The notes under the pieces: model-generated
Told to the model about the DNA's origin: nothing
The model's input: the letters and a program-made list of their open reading frames with translations, nothing else
Databases searched by the model: none
Shown: piece by piece, positions 23,974 to 37,478 of the stretch
Layout: every line of letters starts with the position of its first letter
How positions within the stretch are numbered: position 1 is the first letter of the stretch
Translations under genes and position numbers: made by a program
NCBI GenBank assembly: GCA_035582835.1
Contig: JAYKAV010003443.1
Span: 1,469,259 to 1,533,258, forward strand
Reading direction: 5' to 3'
Source: Phoebastria nigripes
Lineage: Eukaryota; Chordata; Aves; Procellariiformes; Diomedeidae
DNA: 64,000 bases

Positions 23974-26900
23974 ACAGTGACAAATATGCACAATGCGTGC
24001 ATGCAGCCTGACACCACAAGGTTGGTTCCTGAGCAAACCATTTAAACACCAGAAGAAATAGAGCATCTTGAGATTATAAAGGCTCGGTCAGGAAGGACAT
24101 TTCTTTTGTAATATGCAAGAACACTGCAGCAAGAGTTACAGCCCCGGTAGCCTCCCCACCGACCACGCAGTGGAGTGCCATCTGCCAAGGACCCATCACA
24201 GAGATGCTGTACAGAGCTAAAGCTTGGAGCTGAGCTCCAATAGAAGTGTTAATACCAGGCACCTTTCAAGAGATACCTGCGTAACATTTTGCAAAGCAAA
24301 CAGGAGATAGGATTTGGAAAACCTTGCAATTGCTTTTAAAACTACTAGGAAGTAAATCTGCTGTTGTTCTTTGTGCAGATTTTCCCATGCTGTTGCTCTT
24401 ACTCAGACAAGCACCTGCAAAACTACTGCAAATATANGTATCCCCTGCACATACTAGTTATTACGAAAAATCCTGCAATCTAATAAGCGATTTTTTAGTG
24501 GATTTTATTCACAGTGAACTAATGGATTCGACAAATGAAATTCTGTTCATAGCTCTCCAGGAGCAATTGTTTTGATTACAAATTAAAGTAATTTGGTCAC
24601 TTTCTATTCCCCAAGTTCCTTTACTATGCAAATCTTCAAAATACATTTTTTAAACACATCATACCACTCTGGTGACTGCTTCTATTTCCTGTGCCAAAAC
24701 CCCACAGGAAGCAAAGGAATAATAATTAAAATATATACTTGTCTGAATTTTTAATTAATAACATGCTCTGTTTGTTCCCTTTGGTTTATTGACAAATACT
24801 TCAAGCATATTTATTAAAACGTTCAATGAATTTTGTAACAGATACATTACACACATCTGCCGTTCCCTGAGGATATACCTCCTTACCAGCCATCCAGAAT
24901 CCTGATCGCTGGTTTATGTGCCACCAACCGTCTTGTTTGCTGTTGAGCAGGCTGACATGGAGAGAGGACTGATGTCCAATTGAAGTTGCAGAAAGTCAGA
25001 AATCCCCGGGAACTAAGGAGTTTCCTTCCAGAAAATCTCTATACCATCTGAGCTCAAAGTATAACATAGCAAAACAGACCCAGAAATCAAACAAGGCTTA
25101 GGTTTTAAAGAAGCATCACGTTTTAAAAAGGGCAGGCCACTCAAGTAATAAGCTGGTTTCTGGTTAAAGTTTTCAGAAGAATATCTGCTCAGCTGCTGGA
25201 CACTTTCTGAAGAAGATTAAAATAAACCTTCATCTTCTGCTACAGGCTCTGGTTACCACTTTCTGATTTATTATCCATTTATTTGGAGCAGAGGAATTGC
25301 CTCTAGTCCTCTTATTCTCATCCCAGCTGCCTACCTTCTCTATATATGTGGATGGCAGAAATGGCTCCATGTTCCTTCAGATGGGGCAATCTTTTTAACC
25401 TTGATGGGTTTAAGTGACAGGAGGGAAGCACTGCTGCAGCAGAGAACAGTTTCTTTCTTGCCTTTATTGCTTTCCAGGACTGTAAATCTACTAACGTCTA
25501 ACCTAGTTTCCCCCCAACTTCTGGTTCACAAAAAACCTTGTATTCAGTTTCAGATCACACTTTGACCTGGCAAAAAAAAAAAAAAAAACACACGCTACTC
25601 CAGACAAACAATCCTGCTTATTATCTACACAGACAAAAATTTGGTTTTCAATTAAGTTTCGTTTTGTGTCAGCAGAGCTGTACGCCNCAATATAACCTTT
25701 GTCCTTGCATCCGCAGTGCAAAAACGTTTAGTTCTTCAAAGTGGAGCAAATAATAGTAAAATATTTCAATCAAGGGTTTTTGGAAGTAGAAAATAAATGC
25801 AATAAAATAGAGGAAATCTCTAAAAGACTGCAGCCCTAAAACACCAGTGTAGCTTTCAGTGTAGTCCTGTGGCCTAAGAGTTGGAAGGGAGCAGCTCTCT
25901 GATAGCTGCATCAGCAGTAGAAAGAAATGGGGGACTGAAAGGAAAGACCTGGAAGAGCAGCACCGTTGGACTGCAGCATCGCAGGCTTCACTCCTGGGCA
26001 TGAAGGCAGCAAGGTAAGGGCACAGAGGCTATGTCACCATTGGAGGCATCGACACAACACAACCAAGCACTGAAGCATCCTTCACAGTAGCCAACCAAAG
26101 TTACCCTTAGCATCTCGAGGTGGGCTTGCCAAATGCATCTGGGATTTCACTATCAACTGGTAATAAGCAGCAAGTGAAGCTAATCAGGAAAGTGGGAAAG
26201 TGGTATGTCAAAAGGCACAACACAGCCTTTTCTGCATGGGATAACACAAGCATCTTGCTGTGACCAAATTAATGATCTGTATCCATTCATAGTCCAGGAA
26301 TGAATTCCCATCTGCCTGGAAAATGCCGTGTCAGCATGCCCAAAGCACACACAGGCCACTAGGCATCCAACCCAGAGCAACCCTGGAGATACAGGCAAAG
26401 AGCAAAGGTGTTACTTACTGTTGCCAATATAGTGCTGCTTTATTGCGGTTAATTCCATGCGCCTTTCCCTCCGCAAGAACATTTTGTTTGCATTCCCATA
26501 GCATCAGTACTCACGAGAAAAGAACATTTGCTTAGAGTTTTAGAGGATTAACGGCATGAACAAGGTCTCCAGGTAGACGCCAATCAGAGGAGCTTTGAGA
26601 GGAGCCCTGGAGGTATCTGAACCTTACTATTGCTTCCAACACCATCTGATGGGAATTTTACCGGCGTGACAGACTGCTTGTTGTCCCAGCAACCTGAATT
26701 CATATTGAAATATAAGGAGAAGTATTATCCTCAATGTGTGTGCTTTATATTTTCACTTGTGTCCACTGTAAAAATTTTAGATACTAGTTGCCAATAGCTG
26801 GTCAATATCTCATTTGAGGAAATGCTGTATTCATTCGTAAAATAATTCTGCCTTGCATACTGGACTGAGATCCTGAGAAAAACTGCAATATGTTGAAGCA

Positions 26901-29900
26901 ATACGTTAAATCCTGTAATGATGTACATTTTTCGAAACCTTAGGTCACATATTATCAATAAGCATTGCCATTTTAGCCAAGATGCCATTTGTCTGGAAGT
27001 TAGATAAAATACGATCAATAAGATCACTGCGGGAATATTATCCCTTGTGCTGACTAAATGAGAAAGTTTATTTTAAAGGTAAGTTGTAAATAGAAAACCA
27101 ATTATTAAGCAGAGAAACCAAGTTTTGCCTTGTTGGACTGATATAACCCTGCAGCCATCAACATACGGTGCAAGCTTGATGAATGAACAGTGCCATACAA
27201 GTCAAGATGCAATAAATATTACTAATACAGTGTCACAGAAATTGCATTGCTTCACTCCCCTCTTGTTCCTGACTCACAAACTGCCAGAAGATCTCTAGAT
27301 GGCTTCTGTTTAAGTTGTGAAGGCAGCCAAGGAACCAGTAAAACCCTGCATACAGCACTACTGATATTTCATGAGATGGTGGGGCATAGCATCCAAAATT
27401 CAATCCCCGCTTGAACCCACAAAAGTGGTCAGGAAAGGGAAAAACAGTCTAAGTTAGGTGTGGGAGGCACAACCGTAGGATGACATGCAGGCAGACAACT
27501 ATTCAGAAAAACAAAAATCAGCTCTTGTCACCAGAGAGGTGCAAGGTGTGCCCTAACAGGGGTGTAACCACCCAAAGTGTTTCAAACCATCTCCCATGTG
27601 TCCCTCAGCCTGACACAACAGTGACTACAGCAGCATGCTTTTCCCTTACTGCTTAGATAGCGCCCAGCACAATCACCACAGCGAGCTCCATTGCTAAGCC
27701 TGTTTAGCCCTGGTAATCAACAGTAGAGCATTTTCCATAGTAGAGTTACATATTAAGAACTTGGTTTGAAACCACTCTAACACCAGTTAATTATTAATTG
27801 GTACATAAGCCAACATTTTGAAACGTGGGTTGCAAAGTTGCACAAATAAGGTATTACAAGAGAACGTTATGTGTTATTAATACCTGAAAACAAGAGTTGT
27901 AGGGCACCATCATATACCATCAAGTGAAAGGAGTTGCAGCACAAGGACCAGACCAAGTGGCCGGACAGCCTGCAGGCAAGTGAATAAGCAGCATCCTTAG
28001 GAAAACAAGAGAGTAAGCTAGGCTCACCAGGCAGTCTGCTAAAGCAAAGCAACATCACTTGCAATGAATTACATATCTGAAAATGCTGCACACTATTAAA
28101 CATCTGCCTGACACATACCCTGCCAGCCGACCAAAGTCCATGGGAAGTTTTCTGTGGCTTCAGTACAATCTGCCCCTAATTCTCAGTGGGTTTAAAAGAA
28201 AGCTTTTTGTCCTTTCAGTGCAACCTTGGAATAGACTTGGGAGTGGAAGGAGAGAGGTCTTATTTAAGGCGTGAGTCAAATCACAAGAAAACTAGTTGTC
28301 CAAGGAGGAAGACATCTTCCGAAGACGGGAAAACAGAGAACCACACAACATTTTTATATAGCTCTTATAAACCAGACCTTGATCCCATTTCAAAGCTTCT
28401 AGACTCTTCTGGAATTTGAGTGAATAAACAATTACAACAACTGCCAAAGCCTTCAATAAATCACAGCGCTCCATCAATCGTAACAAGTGTAGTCCATCAG
28501 TTAAAACTGACATGAGACATACAAAAGGCACAAGGATAAACCATCACTCCAAGAAATAAATTTTAATCCCTCTTCCTATTCAAACAGGGGGCAGGAAGGT
28601 TAGGTACAAGAAGTCACATAAATTAAACATGGGAGGGTGGGGAAGGGAACAAAATCACTACATTCCTGGCCTCGAAAGCTAAAAGGCAGCACTATGATTA
28701 AATAATTAAACTGTCTCACCTTGTGCAGTCAAGCTAAATTTCAACAGGAGCAATTAATCTCCATGTGGTCTTTTATACCCTGCCCTATCTGTACTTTTAG
28801 CCAAAGTAGAACATTTCCTCATATTGCCTCTTTCTTTCCGAAAGGTATAAATACATGAGGAAAGAATAACTTCTCATTTAAATGAAATCAATGCCATTTA
28901 CAAGGTTGCTATTCAAACATAAAGGCTTGTCCTTGTGAGACTTTTCACACATTTGTAGAGCTTAATGCGGGATGAGAAATAGTTTGCTCTTCCAGAAAAA
29001 GCATTGAAAATTTCAAAAGATTTCCTATACCACATCAGGACAAGTCTTAACCTCTGGAATTTTTTTCCATAAACAAACAAAAAGCAGGCACAAAGCAGGA
29101 GACCATCAACAGTTCAGAGCTTAAGGTCTCACCTGTTATGTGGGATACCAGATCCAAGTCCCCTTGCTGAATTGGGTAGACCATGGACTCCAACCTTAGT
29201 CTCTGCCAAGATGATATTTTCTTTCTCATATGTTATTCCCAGCCTAAGAAACTTGTCCCAACCTAAGACGTTCTGAAGAAAGCTTTGGCTTTCTAGACTT
29301 AGTCTTTTTGAAAAAAAAAAAAAAATCTGTTCTGCCAAGTTCCTGCCTGACTCTGGTTAAGCTACAGGAACTGATGCTCCATAAACACAACATGCTGGAC
29401 AACAGACCACGACAAATCCCCAAGTGCTTGTTCCACTGCCATTCCCACAGCACCAGCAAGTCCTGCATTGCACTCAAACACTCTCAAGCATTAGGCAAAC
29501 AGGAAGACGTTGACATGAAATGGCTTGAGCCAAACCATGGGTTCAAAATCATGTACTAAGGGAAGGGTATCACATGGGAAGGGAACTGTATTGAATGTCA
29601 GCTGCAATACCAAGGCAAACTTCATGCAAAAGTAGCTTTGAGCATCAATATTTGGACCTGACTCAATTACACTTCGACTGCCTCTTTGTGAAGAGCCAAA
29701 GTTTTGTGTCACATAAGCCCACTTACAGAAAGCCTGAGAACACCTTTTGGACCATGGATGGTACTAACAGAAAGTAAATAATGAAGAACTTGTAGGAAAA
29801 GGTTGCACACACATTGCAGCAGCCTGCTGGAACGCAGGGCAGACCCCTGCAAGCCACCACGCTCTCACCTGTGTAACCTGGCATTGAGGCTGCAACATTT

Positions 29901-30361
29901 ACTTCCCCCAGCTGAAGATACAATTCAGATTTGAATGAGATGAGGTCAACTAAGAGTGGCAGCAACAGAAAAGACNGGGGGAAAGAAATAGAAGGAAAGA
30001 AAAGAAGGGCTTTCAACCTACTCCTCCCTGCAGCCTTGAACCATACAGCTCTCATCAGGCACACCTGAACATACAGGGTTCTTAAGCAGCTTGTTTTAAG
30101 AGGCAACTTGCAGGCAAAGCATGCTTCCAATTTAATCTTTTAGCAGTTGTTTTAAATGAATACTCCAGGCAGCTGTTTAGAAACAGAAAAGATGAGAAGG
30201 AGATGGATAAGCAAGGAATAACAGGAGATCATGGGGAAGAAAGGGAAAAAATAATAGTTTTCCATTTCAGGAGGTTATTAATTGTCCAGTATAGCATATC
30301 CTGGCATATCTCAATGCTTTAGTACTATACTTTACACACTCTGACAGGGAATACATAATGT
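23974..30361. other. Unique non-coding sequence
   Basis: No gene is recognised. Poly-A tracts lie at about 25571-25587 and 29311-29325. Ns occur at 24437, 25687 and 29977. The 135-codon minus-strand frame at 29723-30130 has no recognisable domain. Confidence 0.55.
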
Positions 30362-30427
30362 AAAAATCAAAACAAAACAAAAAAAAAGAAAACACACCAA
30401 AAAAACCCCACACTTCCCCTATCCCCC
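30362..30427. repeat. A/C-rich low-complexity tract
   Basis: Runs of A interrupted by single C or CC pass into a C-rich end. It is similar in style to the tracts at 42269 and 59067. Confidence 0.8.
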
Positions 30428-33400
30428 GTCATGACCAGTATTCTGGGTTGGTGTTTCTTTTGCTTTTTTCCTTGGGTTTTTCCCCTCTCATTCATTTTGT
30501 CCCTGTACCCCTGCCCCCCACGCATACTTTTTNAATTTTATTTTACTCACTCCTTCATTAATGGAAAATAAAAAGAGTAGAGTAAGCCTCCTCTCATTCA
30601 AAGTGCAATGCTGCCCTCCAGAGCTGTCAGAAAGAAAATTACTTCAGGAAGCATGAAACCAACTCAGAGTAAACTGCAGTCGTTCAGATGAGATTGCTGA
30701 ATCTAGTCTCATATTTATTCTCTGGATTGAAAGCCAGTCTACATAGACATGTTATCTGGCTTGGCCTGGTTTACTGACAATCATTTTGCCAGCTCATCCA
30801 CACATACGATCTGTGCACCAACTGCAAAGCAAACAAGGGACTTTCCTCCTACGTAAGGTTGTGGAAAAATTCCAACTAATAAATTAAGTCATCGCTTCTT
30901 AAAGTCACTCAAAATAAGGAATGACCTTATAACTTTTCAAAGCCTGACTGGAAGGCTCATTCAGAAGATATTTACTGAGAAGCCAAGCTCCAGAAGAATC
31001 AGTGTTTGGGTCTGACAGGAATTCAGCTACTGAAAGTAGTAGTATTTGATTTTAGATCTTTCTTTAATCTTAGTCCTGGGAATAGATGTTCCTACTGACA
31101 CTCCTGAAAATGATGGTGCTGGTGCTGTATTATAGCATATCAGGTATCTGCTTTCTACAAGGGATAAAATTTTAGCTATAATTGGAGAATAAAATTACTC
31201 CAATGATTTATAATGAAAAAAATGCATGACTAGAACAATATTGTTAAAGTTCTGCCTGGAAGAGCTGCCTTGTTTATCACCCGCAAAACCATAATGTACA
31301 ACTTGCAAAGAGCTTTCATTTTCTGTAACACCAGGTTCCAAGTCAGCAATTTTCACTAGCTTAAAAGATGCATCACCACAAAAAGCAGACCTCCCTCTTC
31401 TTTTCATTAATATCACTTCCTAATGGCTTCCAGGAGGTAAAAAGTAACAGCCACAACAAATAACATGATTTCCAAACTGTTTTTTCTCACCTCTAAAGTC
31501 TGATGAAAAAAAGTCTAGAGAGGAGCTTAAACGTTAATATTACACACGTGGATTCCAACCCCCTGCAGAAAAGTCCAAGCATGATGGTACGCAGCCATTA
31601 CGTCTTAGAAGGCTACATCAAAATTCATTGTCGGGATTTATCTGAACTCCTGCAAAGCTCAGGACTACTCCAGTGCAGGAAGACAAGAGAAAAGCAAGGG
31701 GAGGGCTGGTTCAGGGCTACCACGTGGGGAAAGAAAAGAAGAAAACAAACCCTAAAAATTCCATACAGCTGGTTCATATTTATTTTTCATTCTAACTGAA
31801 TAGGGTAAAATAGCTGCCTTCCTCCTCGTGACACCACCAACCCCAGAGCTCATTGCTTAGTTCTCTCATCAACGTGCAGATGTTCTTAACATCTTTGCAC
31901 TCAAGCTGCGATGGGTCAGACCCTTGCTGGTATAGATCAGCTCACTTCAACAGAAACATGCCAGGTTATGACAGATGGGAGTATGGCCCTGTTTATTTTG
32001 CCAAAGAAAGCTGCAGTGCCGAGCAAGCACAGCTCCCTGATATTTTGAACTAAGTGCATCTAAGCCATTTTTGCCATTCCCAGCAAAAGCNTTGAACCCT
32101 TTCAAACATACAGCTCTTGAGATACAAGGACCAGAGAGGCAGGCGGGAAGCCTCGGAGGTCAAATGTCACGACACAAAGATCCTAAGGGGTGATCTGAGC
32201 TTCCCTGAAGCGGACGCCCTAGAAACAAACCCAAGACCAGATTTACAGGTTGAGCCCAGCATAAGCATTTTATGATTCACATGTTTACTGCTGAATTTAA
32301 ATGCCAAGCAGGGCAAGCGAGAAGCCTGGGAAGTGCCCCAGCCCACCGGGTGCAGGAAGAGGACAAGAGACCTTCCTCCACCTAGCAGTGTGCCAGCAGG
32401 CTGAGCGCAGCACTGGGAGCAGTCCCCTTCCAATTGCTGCGCTACCTGGTGACCCAGGGTTAATTGNGCTGCACTTTGCAGCTCCATTTTTCAATCTTCA
32501 AAAACTGAGAAAAATGCTTATTAATACTTATATAGCCTCTGCAATGTGCCGAGATGATCTCTGAAAGAAAACCATTAAATAAACGGACCTGGAAGACAAA
32601 CAGAAAGAACAGCAGGATATGTCTTGATTGTTGATTATCTATTGAAGAACGCAAAGTTTCTGCTAAATTTTAATTCAGATACCAATTTGCCAAGCTCTAA
32701 GGGTTTCCTACACAGTAATTTACCTCCCTCACGCCATTCAGTCAGTCACCCCTTGCATCATACAGTAGATATTTCGTCCCATGTATCTGCATAGTTTTTA
32801 GGCGCTATAACCAATTATGATCTAGAAGTACATGCAATCAATTTTAATACAGAGATTTTAATTAATGTTACAGGAATATATTTTAGCCACAGCTTTGGGC
32901 AATGGAACAAAGCTGATGGCTCTGTATCTTTTTATAACTGTAACACTAAAGTTTGGACACCACCATTTTTTCCCCCATCACACTGTTTTCCATTTTTACT
33001 TAATTTAGATTTTTTGCTTAGTTAGTGCAATTTTTTATATCTCTCTTGCCCCATTTCAGGCATTTCTGTTAGCTATAAAACCTTAAAAGAAATACTGTGT
33101 GGTTAAATTTGCTTGCTGTAAAACCACAAATCATGAACATACACCAAGGGTATCATATTTAGTGTAGAGGGACAAGAATTCAATTAAAGTATTTGCCATA
33201 TTCCAACCTAGACTCCACTGAGAACAACAGTTGGAGTTGAAAAATAGATGACAGCTTTTTTAATTATTATTATCTGTTTTAAAGACCAATTTTCCAGATT
33301 GTCTCCAGATGGTGGAATTTTAAAGCCAATTTACCTATTCCCTTCACTGAGAGTTTTGCAGTGGTTTTCTTCAGAAAGCTCTAGTATTTGTAAAATTATA

Positions 33401-34223
33401 AACTGCTTCCAGTAGGAATAATCCAGTCAAAAGAAATGCTTGTTTATTTAAATTGATATTATGTGAGATAATTATGGTCCAATCTTGTAACCCTCTCTGC
33501 ATTAATGGACTCTGAAGTATTGTTAGCAGTGCTTGGGCTTCATCCAGTTCTCCTTGTAGCTCTTCATTTCACATAAAATATTAGCAGTGATTTTGCTGGC
33601 CCTACATACGAGGACTTTTTTTTTAAAAAATTAAATAAAATAAATACCACTTTTCCATACAAAGTTTCAATAGTACCCTAAAGCCATCCAGAGAAGGAAT
33701 ATCTGTGTGAAATGCCCATATTTAAAAAAAAATAAAGCTGTGGCAACTCTTTAAAAAACATGTCTTCTATGAGACACATCCAGCTTTCCAAGAACACATT
33801 GAGTTGCACCTTGTGGTCCCTCAGCTGATGCTTTGGTGAATTCCCCAGAACATAATCAAAGTACAAATAGGTGAAGAGCTGGGGATCTATAGTTAGAAAA
33901 TCTAAATCATCAGGAGGATGATACAGGAACTGAATAGCAAGACATCTATCGGTACAGAGTTTCCTCTTCCTTAGCAGCATGATACAGGTGACCCTTAGCN
34001 ATCCTTAGGCAAAAGGATACCCCCCACAGCTCTTTAAAACCCAAAATGCCCAAAGCTNCAGAATCAACAGTTGCACCACAGTTTTCTGGAAACTTCTGGA
34101 AATTTCAAGAGCATACAGACACCAATGCCATACGTGACTAGACAGACACAAGGATACTCTTTCAGAGGGTATTTACAGGGAGCAAGCAGATGAAACTGCA
34201 GACCTATATGAGAAACAGCTAAT
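30428..34223. other. Unique non-coding sequence
   Basis: No gene is recognised. An AT-rich stretch from about 32800 to 33500 has words such as TTAATTAATG and GATAATTATGG, and could hold conserved non-coding sequence. A 100-codon minus-strand frame (33678-33980) reads unusually protein-like but has no identifiable family. Confidence 0.5.
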
Positions 34224-34605
34224 GGGATCAGAAGATCCCAGGACCACCAAGGCTGGAAGGCATGGCCAGGTGTCCCCAGTCCCAGCCCCACCATGAGCAG
34301 GGCTCACCTCAAAGGCAGGTCTGGTCATTCAGCACCACAACCAGCCAGGCTCTGACCGTCTCCAAGGATGGAGGTTGCCCAGGCTCCCGGACCAACCCAT
34401 GCCACCGCTGAGCCACCTTGGCAGGGGTGAGGATTTCTTCCTCATGTCCAGTCACAACCTCACTTGCTGCAGTGTGTAACCACTGCCTCTTGTCCTTCCA
34501 CTGTGCACCCAGAGAGAGAGCCTGGCCCTCTCTTACCTATAAACCCCCATCAGGTAGTGGAGGACTGCAGGGAGATCCCCCCAGGGCTTTGGGTCCAACA
34601 NAAGC
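34224..34605 (-). mobile_element. CR1-type LINE, 3'-end fragment
   Basis: On the minus strand the order of features matches a CR1 LINE 3' end. First is an ACTACCTGA word (near 34550), then GGACAAGAGGCAGTGGTTAC (near 34490), then GGACATGAGGAAGAAATCC (near 34440). Next come a GGGAGCCTGGGCAACCTCC stretch, TCCTTGGAGAC, CCTTCCAGCCTTGG and a short GATCTTCTGATCC tail near 34224-34235. Only the 3' few hundred bases remain, as is usual for 5'-truncated CR1 copies. Divergence from the consensus as I recall it suggests an old insertion, and no open frame survives. CR1 is the dominant avian LINE, which supports a bird source. Confidence 0.88.
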
Positions 34606-37430
34606 ACAGTTGAGTCCAACAACCAGGGAGCAGCACCGAGGCCACAGCTCACCCCAGCTCACATGGTAAGCACATACTACAGTCAGAAAAAAGCATGGAT
34701 GCAGGAGAGACCAAAACAACAGCCTTGCACTGATGGTTCACATTTATCCAGACTTACGATGTTTATCTCTTGTAGCAGAGCAGCAATAGCAGACAACTAG
34801 CACCTCCAGAAATAATGTTAGTAAGCATACCTGAAGGACCACCACGGAGGAGAAGTTACTGAGGACTAAAATAGCACAACACAAGGACAATTAGACACCC
34901 TCACAATGATTAAAAGTGATGAATGTGGTAGGAGGTAATGAAGTGGAGTTAACTATTAACAACTTTCTCCTTCCTTCTCAAAGCCTTGGTAAACCGGTGG
35001 TGGCTGGGCCAGGTGACAGTTTGCCTTTGCAAGGCGTGACAAACACAGAATGAGAAAGATAACATGAAAGAGCAGAGGTGGCAGCCTGAAATGATGTGGG
35101 ATCAGTGTGTGTTATAAAGCATAAAGCTTTGTATTGCCAGGGTTTCAAGATTCAGCATTTCTGGTGTCCATAAATTACAGCAACACGCACAGTCAAAAGC
35201 CAAGCAGGGTTGTGAGTGGCGAAACAAAGCATGGCCCCAACAGGAGCAACGTGATACGCAGCAGCAAAGGGGATTCTTTTTGCCCAGGCATTGCCTGCTG
35301 GAGAAACAAAACAAAACCAAACACCTTGGCTTAGAAAGGCACCGCCTCATCCTGTCCCTAATAAAATCCCACCAATGCACAAGCACAGCCTTTTTGATCA
35401 GAAATACACAAAATGTTTTTGAGAATTAGTGCAGCCTATTTGGAAACCTTCTNGTCTAAGGAACCTGTTGTTTGCAACATTTTAATTTTATTCTACCAGG
35501 GGAGATGCTTAAGCTGAAGCAGGTCTGTAAGGATGGGCAGAGGGAAGAAAATGGGGCTGGGTGAGAGAGAGCAAAATGAATAGGAGGCAATACTACAAAC
35601 AAATCATCCATCTTTTTGGCTCTGCTCTGCCAGCAGCAATAATGCAATGCAAAAGCCTTATGTCCTGTACAACCTGCCAAGTACAAAATCAGTACAGCAC
35701 ATCCTCTCTGTCACTGAGATGCAGGAAGAGATAAATTTCTTGAATCTATCTGAACAATAAGTAGATGATGTAGTGTCAATCCCATTAGGAATAAGAGAAA
35801 GAAATCATTCATGAGTTGCGAAAGCCAAACGGAGGCGGGGTATTACTTTTTTTTTTTCCCTCTTTAAGAATAAAGTGCATTCTTCATGAACATGATAGAA
35901 AGAAAAAAAAAAAGTGTCTTACACTGAAGTCCTGTTGATCATTAGTAACCTGAGGCCAGCCCAAATCTGCTGGCCTTGGAACAAAAATGGTTTAGCAGAT
36001 CCTTGTCCTGGCTTGAGCTGAGTGTATGACACCAGGGTTTGAGACAAACAGCACAGGATGTCTCTGTGGAAGAGGAGAAACACTAACTCAGAGGCAGAAG
36101 GCCAGCACAGAGAAGTTATAAGGTTATAGTAACAGAAAAACAGATTAGAAGAAGAACCCATCCTGCGCTACATGAGCTTGTCTGTCCCCTGAGAGCATAA
36201 AAGGAAATATTCTATACCACATGTGGGGGTGCAACAGCTTAAGTCTGTCATCTACAATAGTATCACCATTTCCTGATGCTCACTGCAGCCCTGCACTCCC
36301 TGCTGCTGCAGCTGGCACCACTGCAGAGTGCTGAACTCCTCTGCCTTTCCACCTTTTCCCCCTCCAAAGGTTGTTATCGTACCCCCAGCTGCCCGGAGCT
36401 CAGAGCCATGCCAGGAACCAGTGCTCATTCTCAGTCAGTGCCTCCAGGCAACTGCTGGTGGCATTTTGGTGGGGACCGCATCAGCCCTCCTCAGCAGAAA
36501 CAAGTGCTGCCCTGGCACCACCAGAGCCTGCACGTCTGTGGGTGGAAAGGGGCAGGACCTAAGCAGGGCTCTTGGAGCAAGTGCAATCTGAATAAAATCC
36601 AGTTTAAGAGCAGGTGTTCAGAACAGCACTCAAAACAAAAAAAGTCTCTTCCCCCCCCGCCCTTTTTAATTGAAAGAGAAAAAGAGCCTGTCTTTTTTCA
36701 AAATCCTTCCCCTTATCTGGAGAAAAACTTCAGACCAAGGGAAGACACATCTAAAAAAAAAAAAAAAAAAAAAATTGTCACCCCTATCATCCAAGGGAAG
36801 GCCATTAGGAGTTTCAATTAGAGAGTGTTGTTTCACTACAGGCAGGAGTTCCTTATAACGGAAAGATGATTATTTATCTAAATCCCGTAAAAGCACCCTC
36901 CTCTGTAGAACAAATTGCCTATGACCAAAGTAATTGGCTCAGATGTGAGAGATTTCCATTATGTGCAGCACGGAGTTTGTGGCAGCTGGTAGTATCAGCA
37001 GAATCAATACACATGTGATAAATAGACAACATTTGAGAAGAAGCCCTCCCCGATCTACCCACATGGGTTGAACATCTCTAACTCCACGCATCCAGCACAC
37101 GTCTGCCCCACCTAGCAGGAGCATGGGGATAAGCACAACCCCTGGACCCCTACTCTCCAGCTTGGCCCTGCAGAGGCAGGAGGTGGGGAAGTGCAGGCAC
37201 AGAGAAACAAACCACGTCTCTGTCCGCAACACTCCAAGCCTGTGTAGGTGAGGCCTGGGATTTGGGCATCCACGTAAAGAAACAGTCCTGTGTTACATGG
37301 TACCAAAACTATCCACAGCTTTATTCCCCTTTGTTCCATCTCTCCACCTATCCTATCTCCACTTATTTTGAGAGTTTAAGCAAGGTTTGGGTTTGTATCG
37401 GCTCTTTTAGACAGAACCATATACAACATA
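34606..37430. other. Unique non-coding sequence
   Basis: No gene is recognised. A poly-A tract lies at 36753-36774. The 181-codon plus-strand frame at 36276-36821 runs through that poly-A tract (poly-lysine) and through GC-richer sequence, so it is most likely chance. Confidence 0.55.
36753..36774. repeat. Poly-A tract
   Basis: About 22 consecutive A. No retrocopy body or target duplication was recognised beside it. Confidence 0.9.
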
Positions 37431-37478
37431 CTTTTTCCTTTTTTTTTTTTTTTTCCTCCTTCCTTTCTTCTTTTTTTG
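37431..37478. repeat. Polypyrimidine tract
   Basis: T and C only, including about 16 consecutive T followed by TCC/TTC mixtures and a second T run. Confidence 0.85.

Noticed and set aside
36276..36821. Plus-strand open frame of 181 codons
   Set aside because: It runs through a poly-A tract translated as poly-lysine and has no domain. The length comes from composition.
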